In this document: in pieces, positions 1 through 10,345 of the stretch
Layout of the letters: each line of letters opens with the position of its first letter
Position numbering within the stretch: position 1 is the stretch's first letter
Assembly: GCA_025506515.1 (NCBI GenBank)
Contig: CM046456.1
Span: 15,712,294-15,776,293, forward strand
Source: Flaveria trinervia
Lineage: Eukaryota; Streptophyta; Magnoliopsida; Asterales; Asteraceae
Direction: 5' to 3'
DNA length: 64,000 nt
The notes under the pieces: model-generated
Seen by the model: the letters and a program-made list of their open reading frames with translations, nothing else
Database searches by the model: none
What the model was told of the DNA's origin: nothing
Translations under genes and position numbers: made by a program

Positions 1-94
1 GTCGTGCGAATGGGTCATATCCTTGAAATTTTTCTGACTTTATGACCATTTGACATTTAGACCCTTTTAAACTATTGATTTAACATTATGAACG

Positions 95-232
95 TTTGAG
101 CATCTCAGACACAATCATTTTAACTTAAAACCTTTTGATCACCTCAGACGTGATCCTTTTAAGACATTTTGTCACCTCAGATGTGACCCAATTTTTACTT
201 GAAAGCACATGTGGTCACTTTAGACGTGACCT
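95..232 (-). repeat. Hairpin array with constant CTCAGAC loop (copy A)
   Basis: Four units about 40 bp apart, each two short complementary arms around a seven-base centre: GATCAC-ctcagac-GTGATC, GTCAC-ctcagat-GTGAC, GGTCAC-tttagac-GTGACC, and a decayed first unit (catctcagacacaatc). The arms differ between units but mostly stay complementary. The same array occurs in C (15,034-15,168) and D (55,761-55,890). Function unknown. Confidence 0.7.
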
Positions 233-825
233 TTTAGATGATAAGGTCCCTTATCAAATTCCATGACTTAGTTCGACACTACACAAACCTGAAATAGCCT
301 GACTTGGTACTTACATAAAAGACATAACACTGAAAATTACACTAAGATATGTTTTTGTGTTTTTGTGAGGGTTAATTCCTAAAATGTAACTCTAAGGAAT
401 AATTCTTCTGAGAGGGCAGCCTCAATATTTTAAACCATACATGGACCAATTCAAGCTGGAATCATACAAGATATTCAAATCATTTGAGACAAGTTAGCTA
501 AAACCTTTGATGCTCTATTCGTGTTTTTCATCTAGAGTCCTTTAGCAAATTTAGGAAATCATACTAGTACTATTAAGTCCCCAAACTGATTTGAACTTTC
601 AAGAATTGTAGCCACAGTGATTATCAGTATACTTATCCTCTTAAATCCATACACAGACTTTCAACTCAGTTTGGTGATCGTTTTAAGGTTTGTTTATTTC
701 AACAAGCATTTGTGGATCCCACACTTATATGGTAATCAATATTCCTCAGGAGATTTTTTAGCGGTCTTAGGGTAGTATTCAAGAAGAGACTATTCTTAGA
801 ACTTTCAAGGAGAAGCCAATCCTCA

Positions 826-928
826 GGTCAGTGCCATCGCACAGTAGAGAGGCGGCAAACAACAATGAGTTCTAGAATATATAAGTTATGCTTATCCTCA
901 AGTCAGTGCCACCGCACAGCAGAGAGGC
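826..928 (-). repeat. Twice-repeated 28-bp GC-rich block in post-pol region
   Basis: A block with core AGTGCCACCGCACAG followed by AGAGAGGC occurs at 826-853 and 900-928. Copy C carries the same pair at 15,733-15,761 and 15,809-15,836, so the duplication predates the split of A and C. It stands out in AT-rich surroundings. Role unknown. Confidence 0.6.
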
Positions 929-1664
929 ATATAACCTATCTTCTTGTATGAGCAATTTTTCTTCTTTTTGCACAGATCTCACCGACAACATAGGTTATCA
1001 GTTTGATTGTATTAGCATTTTTTATGTGCTTTTGCTCATGCTTTGGTCTTACGCACACTTTTGTGGTGTTTATTTTGCTCGTCACCCCTTACTGGAATCT
1101 TGTTGATTGTGTTAACCAGGGATAAGGTTTTACCCACAGCTAGTCAAACATTTTAGTTTAATCTTGAGATCACCAAAGAGGTCTAGTCATCTATTGTGTT
1201 GAATTTACCGACATATCATCTGTGGTCTAACAACCTCTAGGTCTACTTTTTTTGTGTTACCTTAGTAGTAGCTAGCTTATCTATCATATTTCCTTTTATA
1301 TTGCTTAGACTACACAAACTTATACTTGAACTTTGCATCTTTTTCAATTTTGATTTTTTAAAGTCCCAAATGGTTTGTACCTGTGTACTATCATATCCAA
1401 ACATTGAATCGGTATCACACATACGATCTTATTTATTATTAGCTTGCCTCTCCTTTTCCCTCGTTTTTTTAATTTCCTAGACCTATTCTCCCCCTAAAAT
1501 TATAAAACCAATTTGGGTTTGCGTTTTAGGATTTTAATGGGCCAGGAAAGAAACTAATTGTAACTAAACGAATTAAAATTAAAACAAAAACAAGAGAACA
1601 AACAAAAAAATTAAAATTTAAAGATGAAAAGAAACTAGACACGACGCATCAGACTATACATGGT

Positions 1665-3340
1665 CATCTTCAAGAATGACCTCACTTTTCTTTTTAACGC
1701 CATTGACCTATAACAGATATAGAAAACGTGGTTTGTCAAAAGCCTTTGTATAGAGGTCAGCGCGTTGAAAATTAGTGTTTATTTTTATCACATCGATTAA
1801 ATTCTTTTCAAAACAATAACGTATGAAGTGATATTTGATTCCGATGTGTTTGGTCTTAGGATGTTGGACCGGGTTTTTAGTGACTGCAATCGCAGCAGAG
1901 TTATCAACAAAGATAGGAGTGGAAGTGAAATGCAAACCGTAATCCCGCATTTGCTGTTGAATCCATATGATTTGAGAACAGCAGCTTGCAGCAGCAACGT
2001 ATTCGGCTTCACAGGTTGACAAGGCAACCGAGGTCTGCTTCTTACACTGCCAAGTTACTAATCTTCTCCCAAAGAACTGATACCCTACTGATGTGGACTT
2101 GTAGTTCATCTTGCAGCCGCCGTAATCCGAGTCACTATAAGCTGTAAGTTCAAAGTCATCATCATGAGGATACCATAACCCAAATGTGGGTGTGCCCTTC
2201 AGATAACGAAATATCCTTTTGACCCCAATTAGATGGTTCACCTTAGGCTTTGCCTGATATCGTGAGCATAAACATGTAGCATATGATATCAGGTCTTGAG
2301 GCAGTGAGATACATGAGAGATCCAATCATCCCTCGATACATAGTGGCATCTACCAGATCACCATTCTCATCGGTGCTACATCATGGTTTGTAGCTAGTGG
2401 AGTGCCAGCTGTGGAAGCATTCTCCATGTCAAACCTACTGAGAATATCCCCTACATACTTGGTCTGATGTAAGAAGATCCCATTTGGTGTCTGATCCACC
2501 TGTAACCGAGAAAGAACTTCATCTCCCCCATGGCAGTCATCTCAAACTCCGCCTTCATTATTGCTTCAAATCTTCGCATAATTCTTCTTCTTTGAACCAA
2601 ATATTATGTCATCTACATAGATTTGTACTAGCAGTAAGTCTCCATCTTTTTCTTTGATAAACAGTGTGCACAACGACTCCGCTGCGAAAGCCGTGTTTCA
2701 CAAGATGAGTCGAGAGTTTCTCATACCAAGCCCATGGAGCTTGATGAAGCCCGTATAGAGATTTGTCGAGTTTGTAAACTCTATCCCGATGATATGGATC
2801 CTCAAATCCCTCGGTTGACTGACATACACTGTTTCTCGGATCTCACATGAAGGAAGATGCGGATGGCTTCCATCCTTGCCACTGGTGCAAATACTTCATT
2901 GTATTCGATACCCTCAACTTGTCGAAAACCCTGAATAACAAGCCAAGCCTTGTTTCTTATGATCACTCCCTGATCATCTTTCTTGTGTTTCAAGACCCAT
3001 TTGGTGCCAATGACTTTAGCACCTTTAGGTCTATCCACTAGTGTCCATACTCCTAACTTCTTAAACTGAGGAGTTCTTCCTGCATGGCACTAACCCAAGC
3101 CTTATCATTTAGTGCTTCACTAACATACTTTGGCTCAAACTGAGACATAAAGCAGCGGTATGCACCGTCGTGAAGGTATCCTTTTTCCATCACAGAGGCA
3201 TAATCAGCTGAGTACGGCTGATTTCTAGTTTGAACCCCTGATCTCACATCTCCTATAATATTATCCAATGGATGATAGACGTTTAGATGTGAGCTAGGAG
3301 TTGTCAGAACAACCACCTCAGAGTCATATTATGAACATTT
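1665..3340 (-). pseudogene. Copy A reverse transcriptase and RNase H (degenerate)
   Basis: Copia RT and RNase H spread over at least three frames. The RT N-terminal part (VIGTKWVLK, EVFAPVARMEAIRIF) is at 2,802-3,038. The RT C-terminal part and RNase H (YLKGTPTFGLWYP, SDSDYGGC, STCEAEYVAAAS, KTKHIGIKYH) are at 1,708-2,325. A deletion fuses ...RIFL directly to HGE/HVR, removing RT motif A (LDVKSAFL in copy D) and its catalytic Asp; the join is at about 2,844-2,856. Against copy B the segment is nearly identical but carries about ten one-base deletions, some of which may be assembly errors. The end is shortened by a GAG-to-TAG stop after FLYLL, shared with B; D reads on for 16 residues. Confidence 0.9.
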
Positions 3341-3409
3341 GGTTCTGGATCTGAGGCTATAAGAGTCTGAGGTTCTGGAGGTTCAGAAGCATCACTAGCC
3401 GATGCTTGT

Positions 3410-4990
3410 GAACTTGCGGTAGTCGGAACCTGTACATCCTAGTTGATCTGATCATTTTCTTCATTTTCTTCATCAGAGGAAGAGTCACTCACATCAACTG
3501 CTCCCCCTGAGTTGGTAGGATCATGACTTGTTGAATCTTGTGACGGTGTGTTCAAGACATCGTACATCATCTTGTTTGCCAACTCGTCTTCTGAAGAAGA
3601 AAGAGTACGTTGAAGGACTTGAAGAATCCATCATAGTCAAAGAAGTAAGCAGGCCCTTTTCCACAGGCAGTGTGATATATCTTTGAACATCAACATTACA
3701 CCACACCTCTACTTGACCTGTTGAGTTGTTGTAAACTCTCTTGTTCGGTATGTTGTATCCTAGAAAGATCCCTTCATCAACCTTCTCACTGAATTTTCCC
3801 TCCTGAGTCTTCTTTAGCAGGGTGCACAGAGCGCCAAATGGCTCGAGATATTCCAAGTTAGGTTTACGTCGTTGTAATAACTCGTAGCAGATTTTTCCAT
3901 GGCGTTTTACTACCAGAACTCGATTAAGAGTATAACATGCATTTGCCACTACTTCTTCCAAAATTGGATAGGCAGTTTCGAGTCTGCCAGCATTGTCCGT
4001 GCCGTCTCTATCAAGTTGTGGTTCTTCCGGTCAGCAACGTCGTTCATCTGAGGGGTATAAGCCGAGGTAAATTGATGCACAATTCCCTTTTCCTTGCAAT
4101 AGTCCTCCATCCTCTGATTCTTGAACTCGGTTCCGTTGTCTGAGCGCACCTGTCTTACCTTCAGCTTGTATAGGGATTCCAGTGTAGTTACCAATTCCTT
4201 GAAGGATTCAAATGTTTTAATTTGGATTTTAGAAACATTACCCAAGAGAACCTTGAGTAGTCATCGGTAACTACATAGCAATACAAGTCGCATGCGATGC
4301 TTCTTGTACTAACTGGACCAAACAGATCAATGTGAAGAAGGTCAAGTGGAAGTTCTATAGAATGAAGTTTCTTTTCCTTATGAGATTTCTTCGTCTGTTT
4401 GCCCTTTTTGCACGTAACACAAAAATCTGGGAGTTGGAAGTTTTTGACATTTACTCCTCTCACAAGATCATTCTGGATCAAGTGATTCATTTTCCTCGGA
4501 TTTATATGTCCCATTCTCCTATGCTAGGAGATGGATTCCTTCTCAGTAGCTTTGGACAAGAAACATTGGACTTCACTATCCGTTATGGATGCCTTTGAGA
4601 GATCCAAGACATAAAGATCATTATATCTTGAAGCTGACATTAGCATTGATCCTCCGGAATCACGTAGTCCTTCTTTAGAACGTAACACTTCTTGTTGTGA
4701 AAAACTACCTTGAATCCTTTATCACAATTTGAGAAACCGAAAGTAAGTTATTTTGTAATTGTTGGACATAGTTTACCTTATCAAACTTAACTTTCTCATT
4801 TCCCACTTCTCCTTGGGCTGTGATGTACCCGCCTTTGTTTCTAGCAAATGAAACATGCCCTCCTTTAATTTGTCTGACATTTGATAAGCGAGCTCTGTTC
4901 CCTGTCATGTGCCTGGATGCTCCGCTATCGACAATCCACGTGTTAGTCTCAGAACTATAGTGAACACCTTGCACATTCAATGAATACATT
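3410..4990 (-). pseudogene. Copy A protease and integrase (degenerate)
   Basis: Protease: WIVDSGASRHMTGNRA at 4,705-4,989, with an intact D-S-G active-site triplet. Next is the pre-integrase zinc region HRRMGHINPRKMNH with CVTCKKGK. The conserved Trp before HRRMGH is a TAG stop, also seen in C and D. The integrase core shows LDLLHIDLFGP (first Asp) and VRSDNGTEFKN (second Asp). The third acidic site reads DVADRKN, where copy C has GVAERKN, so the catalytic Glu is Asp here. A frameshift after VMFLKSK is shared with D. The C-terminal part (ACYTLNRVLV, EGIFLGYN) is at 3,521-3,961. Confidence 0.88.
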
Positions 4991-5006
4991 AGTTCATGTT
5001 AGGAAC

Positions 5007-7502
5007 TCAAGCCTTAACTGGCTTGGGTTTCCCTGAGGCATCACATATCACAAACTCAACCCACTGACCCTTTGAGGTTAAGGATTGATTAGAATTCTGT
5101 GTGTTCTTATTTTCAGGCACTGAGGAGGTTTTTTCTTTCCATAATCCAGATTTGTGTAAGGCCTGTTTGTGATAAACAGACGACTGGCTGATGGATTGAA
5201 CTTTGGGTTCACAATTCCTTTTAGGAGGCGTCATTGAGTTCCTCTTAAAAGATCTAGATGTAGATGCAGAAAGTTCAACTTTCTTCCTCGGTGTCTGATA
5301 ATAAGGACAGTGAGATGCTATGTGACCATACTCTCCATAATTATTGCAGGATCTCCTTTCAACTTTACGGTTTATTTGTTTTGGTGGAGATATACTTGTC
5401 ACACGATCAACCTTAGTGTGTTTGGACTGAGGCACTACTTTGTTCGATGTATGAGTTGGTTTTACAAAATTAATTGTTTTACCTGGTTTTACATCTTTAA
5501 TCTCTTGTTTCCCTGGACTGTGACAAGATGCACATGATTGAGTAGATTTTATAGTCTTTTTAGATTCTTGTTTGACTTTGTTTGACCTTGACTTTAAACT
5601 CACCCTTTCGAATTCTTTTTCCAGGTTAACACAAGGCATCTTTCCTATTGCCTTTGAAGTGGCCTCCTTTTGTTTAGGGTCGGATTCACTTGATTTACTT
5701 ACGGAATCTGGATCGCTAACAAGAGGAGTAGACACCACGTGATCCTTGATGGGGTTATTGTTAATTAGTTTACTTTTCGTGTTCATCAAGGCTCAGGTGG
5801 TGGTGGAACCACTTTGTATCCCAGTCCCTCCCCATTATTTCTCTCTCTTACTAAGTGTTGGACAATATGTAATGAGCTTGTCCAACTATGCAGTTTTTGT
5901 TTTAATGAATTGACTTCTACTTTTAAAACTGCTTTTTGCTTCTTAGTGTCCTTAAGAGAGTTCAGATAGTACCTAATGTCATTTGCTTGGTTAAAGGCAA
6001 CTACCTCAGTTTCCCTAAGCTGTTTATTTAATAGGTCTTTGTTTTCCTTATAACTGTGCTTGTTTTGTTTCAATACTCTATTTGCTTCTGTGCACAGTTC
6101 CGGATCCTTCACTAAGCTATCATTATGATCTAATAGCCTCGCAAATTTTGAATCTATAACTTCTCTAAATTTATTACATTCTATGCAAGCATGATTATTA
6201 AACAGTTGGTCAGTAGTACTTACCTGGAATGTTGAAGAAGAATCAGCCATGAGTGCTGGCTCGGTTGTCTCTGATTCTGGTGATTCACATGACGATGCAG
6301 ATTTTTCTTCTTCAGCCAGGTAGTTGACCACATTTGCAGTATCTTCAGACCACCTTTGTCTTTTGTTGCAACCAGGTTCTGTCCAGTCTTTTTGACAAAC
6401 TTTTTAGCTCGTCGGACAGCACTTGCCAGACCCCACATTATGTCCATACGTTCCAACTCCATTTCATCCGCCTGCTCATAATCTTCATCTGCCAGGTGGC
6501 AGTTACCTATCTTTCCAGCAATTAATCCATCGTAGGATTGAACCACTACAGCTAAAAGGTCCATATGTTCTCTGGCCACCTCTACAGTTACATTTCTGAG
6601 GTTGTCGGTTTTCAGCTTTGTGGCATTAGCTTTAGGTATTATATATTGGGTGCTAGAGGACCCTGAGATTTCTGATCCTGAAGTTGAGGGTTGTGCTGGA
6701 ACTCCTGTGCTTGAGATGATGGCGGTTTGCAGTGGTGCTCCAGATGTTTTGACTGAAGGAGTAGCATTGTAGAGTGCAGGATCTGATCGTAGTTGGCCTT
6801 TTGGGCTCGATACTTCATTCTCAGCTCCTCTTCTCTCAGTTTCAAAATGAAGTCATTTATATCTAACTTTGAGAGCATTCCATTCTGTCTGAGATTAGAA
6901 ACAAACGAACCCTATTTTTCTGGTAATCCATCAGCAAAGTTGGATACCTTATCTTCCATCAAAGTAACCACTCCATGAGTGTGCATCTCACTCATCAAGT
7001 GGTAGAATCTATCGATCACATCATCAAGGCCTTCTTTTCCTATTGAAGAGAAGTTGTCAAACTCATTCTTCAATGCTTTTGCCATGATAGCCTTCAGAGA
7101 GGCATTCCCGTCATACCTTTTCTCCAACGCATCTCAAAGTTTCTTGGCTTGAGTATACTTCGAATACTGATGGAAAATATCCTTCGGAATAGACTGAGTA
7201 AGCAAGGCGTAGACTTTCTTCTCAGCGTTGTGTTTTACCTTCTATGCATCTGACATGCCACTTAGAGTAAGTTTTACTCCGTCAGCTCCAACTGGCATGT
7301 TGTACCCCAACTCTATTGCCTCCCACAAATTTGTATCCACTCCATTTAAGTAGATTTCGAAACGTTGCTTCCATTGTGGGTAGTCGTCTAACGTAATAAG
7401 TTTTGGGGGTTTATTGTGAATCCCCACTTCGTTCTCCAACAGCAGTAGATTCTGAATACGTGTATCTCTACTTGCTGTGTATACTGAAAACTGATCCTCC
7501 AT
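5007..7502 (-). pseudogene. Copy A gag, zinc-knuckle-deleted (degenerate)
   Basis: Start MEDQFSVYTASRD at 7,502. N-terminal gag (PQWKQRFEIYLNG, YDGNASLKAI, HLMSEMHTHGV) runs to about 6,640. A coiled-coil-like segment with a CIEC pair (5,786-6,331) follows, then a Ser/Lys-rich C-terminus (5,007-5,789). Stops replace Gln after GMSDA, Trp in KKLWDALEK and Trp in GLPEKW; all three recur in copy D. About 320 bp containing the first CCHC box (CFNCGEKGHFKREC in copy B) is missing, again as in D. The second CCHC box reads CNNYGEYGHIASHC, with its second Cys changed to Tyr. Gag would form the RNA-packaging particle; this copy cannot make a normal one. Confidence 0.88.
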
Positions 7503-7529
7503 TACACTTGACTTTACTATTTGACAAGC

Positions 7530-7760
7530 TGCTGATGGGTGCGAATGAAGGTTTGCGATTGGGCTTATTCGGGCGATTGAACACGTGCGGATGGGATAAT
7601 CGTGTGACTAAGCAAATGCGGACGAGGCAGTCGTCCGAATAAACTACTGCGGTTGAGCGGTCCGAATGAAGATCTCAGTCGTCCGAATGAGGGTACGAAT
7701 GAGTTCAATCGTGCGGTTGAAGGATGCGTATGAACTCAGTCTTGCGATTGAGCCAATCGT
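7530..7760 (-). repeat. Palindrome-vocabulary cluster in 5' leader (copy A)
   Basis: Dense run of 12-16-bp words built on (C)ANTCG-YR-CGANTG, such as agtcttgcgattgagcc and atcgtgtgactgaac, between the gag start and the lost primer site. It is nearly the same as the D leader at 39,778-40,012. Confidence 0.7.
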
Positions 7761-7836
7761 GTGACTGAACCTTCTGAAGTTTGATAATTCGTAGGTTAAA
7801 CTTGTTTTGGCCGTAAAAACTCGAATTTTATCAAAC

Positions 7837-7872
7837 ATAATTCGTAGGTTAGTCTTGCGATTGAGCCAATCG
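7837..7872. other. Templated filler at the A/B junction
   Basis: Sequence colinear with the D leader stops at 7,836, and copy B pol-end sequence starts at about 7,869. The intervening bases are two direct-orientation copies of nearby DNA: 7,837-7,850 matches 7,784-7,797 (ataattcgtaggtt), and 7,851-7,872 matches 7,738-7,759 (22 bp starting agtcttgcga). Templated insertions of this kind are a known outcome of polymerase-theta-type end joining. The event removed everything between the two internal regions, including any LTR. Confidence 0.8.
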
Positions 7873-7881
7873 GACTATACA

Positions 7882-9548
7882 TGGTCATCTTCAGGAATGA
7901 CCTCACTTTTCTTTTTAACGCCATTGACCTATAACAGATATAGAAAACGTGGTTTGTCAAAAGCCTTTGTATAGAGGTCAGCGCGTTGAAAGTTAGTGTT
8001 TATTTTTATCACATCCATTAAATTCTTTTCAAAACAATAACGTATGAAGTGATATTTGATTCCTATGTGTTTGGTCTTAGGATGTTGGACCGGGATTTTA
8101 GTGACTGCAATCGCAGCAGAGTTATCAACAAAGATAGGTGTGGAAGTGAAATGCAAACCGTAATCCCGCATTTGCTGTTGAATCCATATGATTTGAGAAC
8201 AGCAGCTTGCAGCAGCAACGTATTCGGCTTCACAGGTTGACAAGGCAACCGAGGTCTGCTTCTTACACTGCCAAGTTACTAATCTTCTCCCAAAGAACTA
8301 ACACCCTACTGATGTAGACTTGTAGTTCATCTTGCAGCCGCCGTAATCCGAGTCACTATAAGATGTAAGTTCAAAGTCATCATCATGAGGATACCATAAC
8401 CCAAATGTGGGTGTGCCCTTCAGATAACGAAATATCCTTTTGACCCCAATTAGATGGTTCACCTTAGGCTTTGCCTGATATCGTGAGCATAAACATGTAG
8501 CATACATGATATCAGGTCTTGAGGCAGTGAGATACATGAGAGATCCAATCATCCCTCGGTACATAGTGGCATCTACCAGATCACCATTCTCATCAGGTGC
8601 TACATCATGGTTTGTAGCTAGTGGAGTGCCAGCTGTGGAAGCATTCTCCATGTCAAACCTACTGAGAATATCCCCTACATACTTGGTCTGATGTAAGAAG
8701 ATCCCATTTGGTGTCTGATCCACCTGTAACCCGAGAAAGAACTTCATCTCCCCCATGGCAGTCATCTCAAACTCCGCCTTCATTATTGCTTCAAATTCTT
8801 TGCATAATTCTTCGTTCTTTGAACCAAAGATTATGTCATCTACATAGATTTGTACTAGCTGTAAGTCTCCATCTTTTTCTTTGATAAACAGTGTGCAGAC
8901 AACGACTCCGCTGCGAAAGCCGTGTTTCACAAGATGAGTCGAGAGTTTCTCATACCAAGCCCATGGAGCTTGATGAAGCCCGTATAGAGATTTGTCGAGT
9001 TTGTAAACTCTATCCCGATGATATGGATCCTCAAATCCCTCGGGTTGACTGACATACACTGTTTCTCGGATCTCACCATGAAGGAAGATGCGGATGGCTT
9101 CCATCCTTGCCACTGGTGCAAATACTTCATTGTATTCGATACCCTCAACTTGTCGAAAACCCTGAACAACAAGCCAAGCCTTGTTTCTTATGATCACTCC
9201 CTGATCATCTTTCTTGTGTTTCAAGACCCATTTGGTGCCAATGACTTTAGCACCTTTAGGTCTATCCACTAGTGTCCATACTCCTAACTTCTTAAACTGA
9301 AGGAGTTCTTCCTGCATGGCACTAACCCAAGCCTTATCATTTAGTGCTTCACTAACATACTTTGGCTCAAACTGAGACATAAAGCAGCGGTATGCACCGT
9401 CGTGAAGGTATCCTTTTTCCATCACAGAGGCATAATCAGCTGAGTACGGCTGATTTCTAGTTTGAACCCCTGATCTCACATCTCCTATAATATTATCCAA
9501 TGGATGATAGACGTTTAGATGTGAGCTAGGAGTTGTCAGAACAACCAC
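7882..9548 (-). pseudogene. Copy B reverse transcriptase-RNase H (long ORF, motif A deleted)
   Basis: A 416-residue open frame (9,548-8,298) followed by RNase H (8,243-7,929). Seen: KGAKVIGTKWVLK, YGLHQAPWAWYEKL, YVDDIIFGSKNEE (catalytic Asp pair), YLKGTPTFGLWYP, SDSDYGGC; then STCEAEYVAAAS and KTKHIGIKYHF. RNase H is cut off by CAG-to-TAG after STSVGC. The frame looks healthy, but 19 residues between RIFL and HGEIRET are missing. They include the motif-A Asp (LDVKSAFL), lost between two TTCCTT repeats still seen in copy D. The enzyme would be inactive. Confidence 0.88.
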
Positions 9549-9559
9549 CTCAGAGTCAA

Positions 9560-10345
9560 TATTATGAACATTTGGTTATGGATCTGAGGCTATAAGAGTC
9601 TGAGGTTCTGGAGGTTCAGAAGCATCACTAGCCGATGCTTGTGAACTTGCGGTAGTCGGAACCTGTACATCCTAGTTGATCTGATCATTTTCTTCATTTT
9701 CTTCATTAGAGGAAGAGTCACTCACATCAACTGCTCCCCCTGAGTTGGTAGGATCATGACTTGTTGAATCTTGAGACGGTGTGTTCAAGACATCGTACAT
9801 CATCTTGTTTGCCAACTCGTCTTCTGAAGAAGAAAGAGGTACGTTGAAGGACTTGAAGAATCCATCATAGTCAAAGAAGTAAGCAGGCCCTTTTCCAGCA
9901 GGCAGTGTGATATATCTTTGAACATCAACATTACACCACACCTCTACTTGACCTGTTGAGTTGTTGTAAACTCTCTTGTTCGGTATGTTGTATCCTAGAA
10001 AGATCCCTTCATCAACCTTCTCACTGAATTTTCCCTCCTGAGTCTTCTTTAGCAGGGTGCACAGAGCGCCAAACGGCTCGAGATATTTCAAGTAAGGTTT
10101 ACGTCGCTGTAATAACTCGTAGCAGATTTTTCCATGGCGTTTTACTACCAGAACTCGATTAAGAGTATAACATTCATTTGCCACTACTTCATTCCAAATG
10201 AAACATGTCCTCTATTAATTTGTCTAACATTTGATAGGAGAGCTCTGTTCCCCGTCATGTGCCTGGATGCTCCGCTATCTACAATCCACGTGTTAGTCTC
10301 AACACTATAGCATACACCCTGCACATTCAATAAAACATTAGTTCA
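9560..10345 (-). pseudogene. Copy B protease/integrase remnant with about 0.9-kb internal deletion
   Basis: The integrase C-terminal and linker part (NECYTLNRVLVVKRHGK, EGIFLGYNIPNKRVYNN, Ser/Glu-rich tail) is a 170-residue frame at 9,672-10,184. At about 10,196-10,200 it jumps to protease sequence (WIVDSGAS region, 10,200-10,320). Compared with A, bases equal to about 3,958-4,848 are missing: the rest of protease, the zinc region and the integrase core with its first two Asp. The join shows a CAAA(T) microhomology. The linker also ends early, CAG to TAG after NDQIN. Confidence 0.85.

Larger units (their letters stand above)
1..1660 (-). other. Post-pol non-coding region of copy A
   Basis: No convincing coding sequence. 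It aligns by eye with 14,960-16,560 of copy C, so it is a genuine shared part of the element. It holds a hairpin array (95-232) and a twice-repeated 28-bp block (826-928). Copy D keeps only about 440 bp of the matching pol-proximal part before its nested insertion, so D has lost roughly 1 kb here. By analogy with D, the third ORF of A would lie beyond the left edge. Confidence 0.75.
1..7836 (-). mobile_element. Sirevirus (Ty1/copia) copy A, internal region, no LTR in window
   Basis: Read from high to low coordinates: 5' leader, gag, protease, integrase, reverse transcriptase, RNase H, then a non-coding post-pol region cut by the window edge. Domain order PR-IN-RT-RH is Ty1/copia. The long gag with a coiled coil and CCHC boxes, plus a long post-pol region, fits the Sirevirus lineage. 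All reading frames carry stops or shifts. No primer site or 5' LTR follows the leader, because sequence homologous to the leader stops at about 7,836 and copy B begins at 7,873. Gag lesions match copy D; RT lesions match copy B, so A looks mosaic. The 3' LTR, if present, lies left of position 1. Confidence 0.9.
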
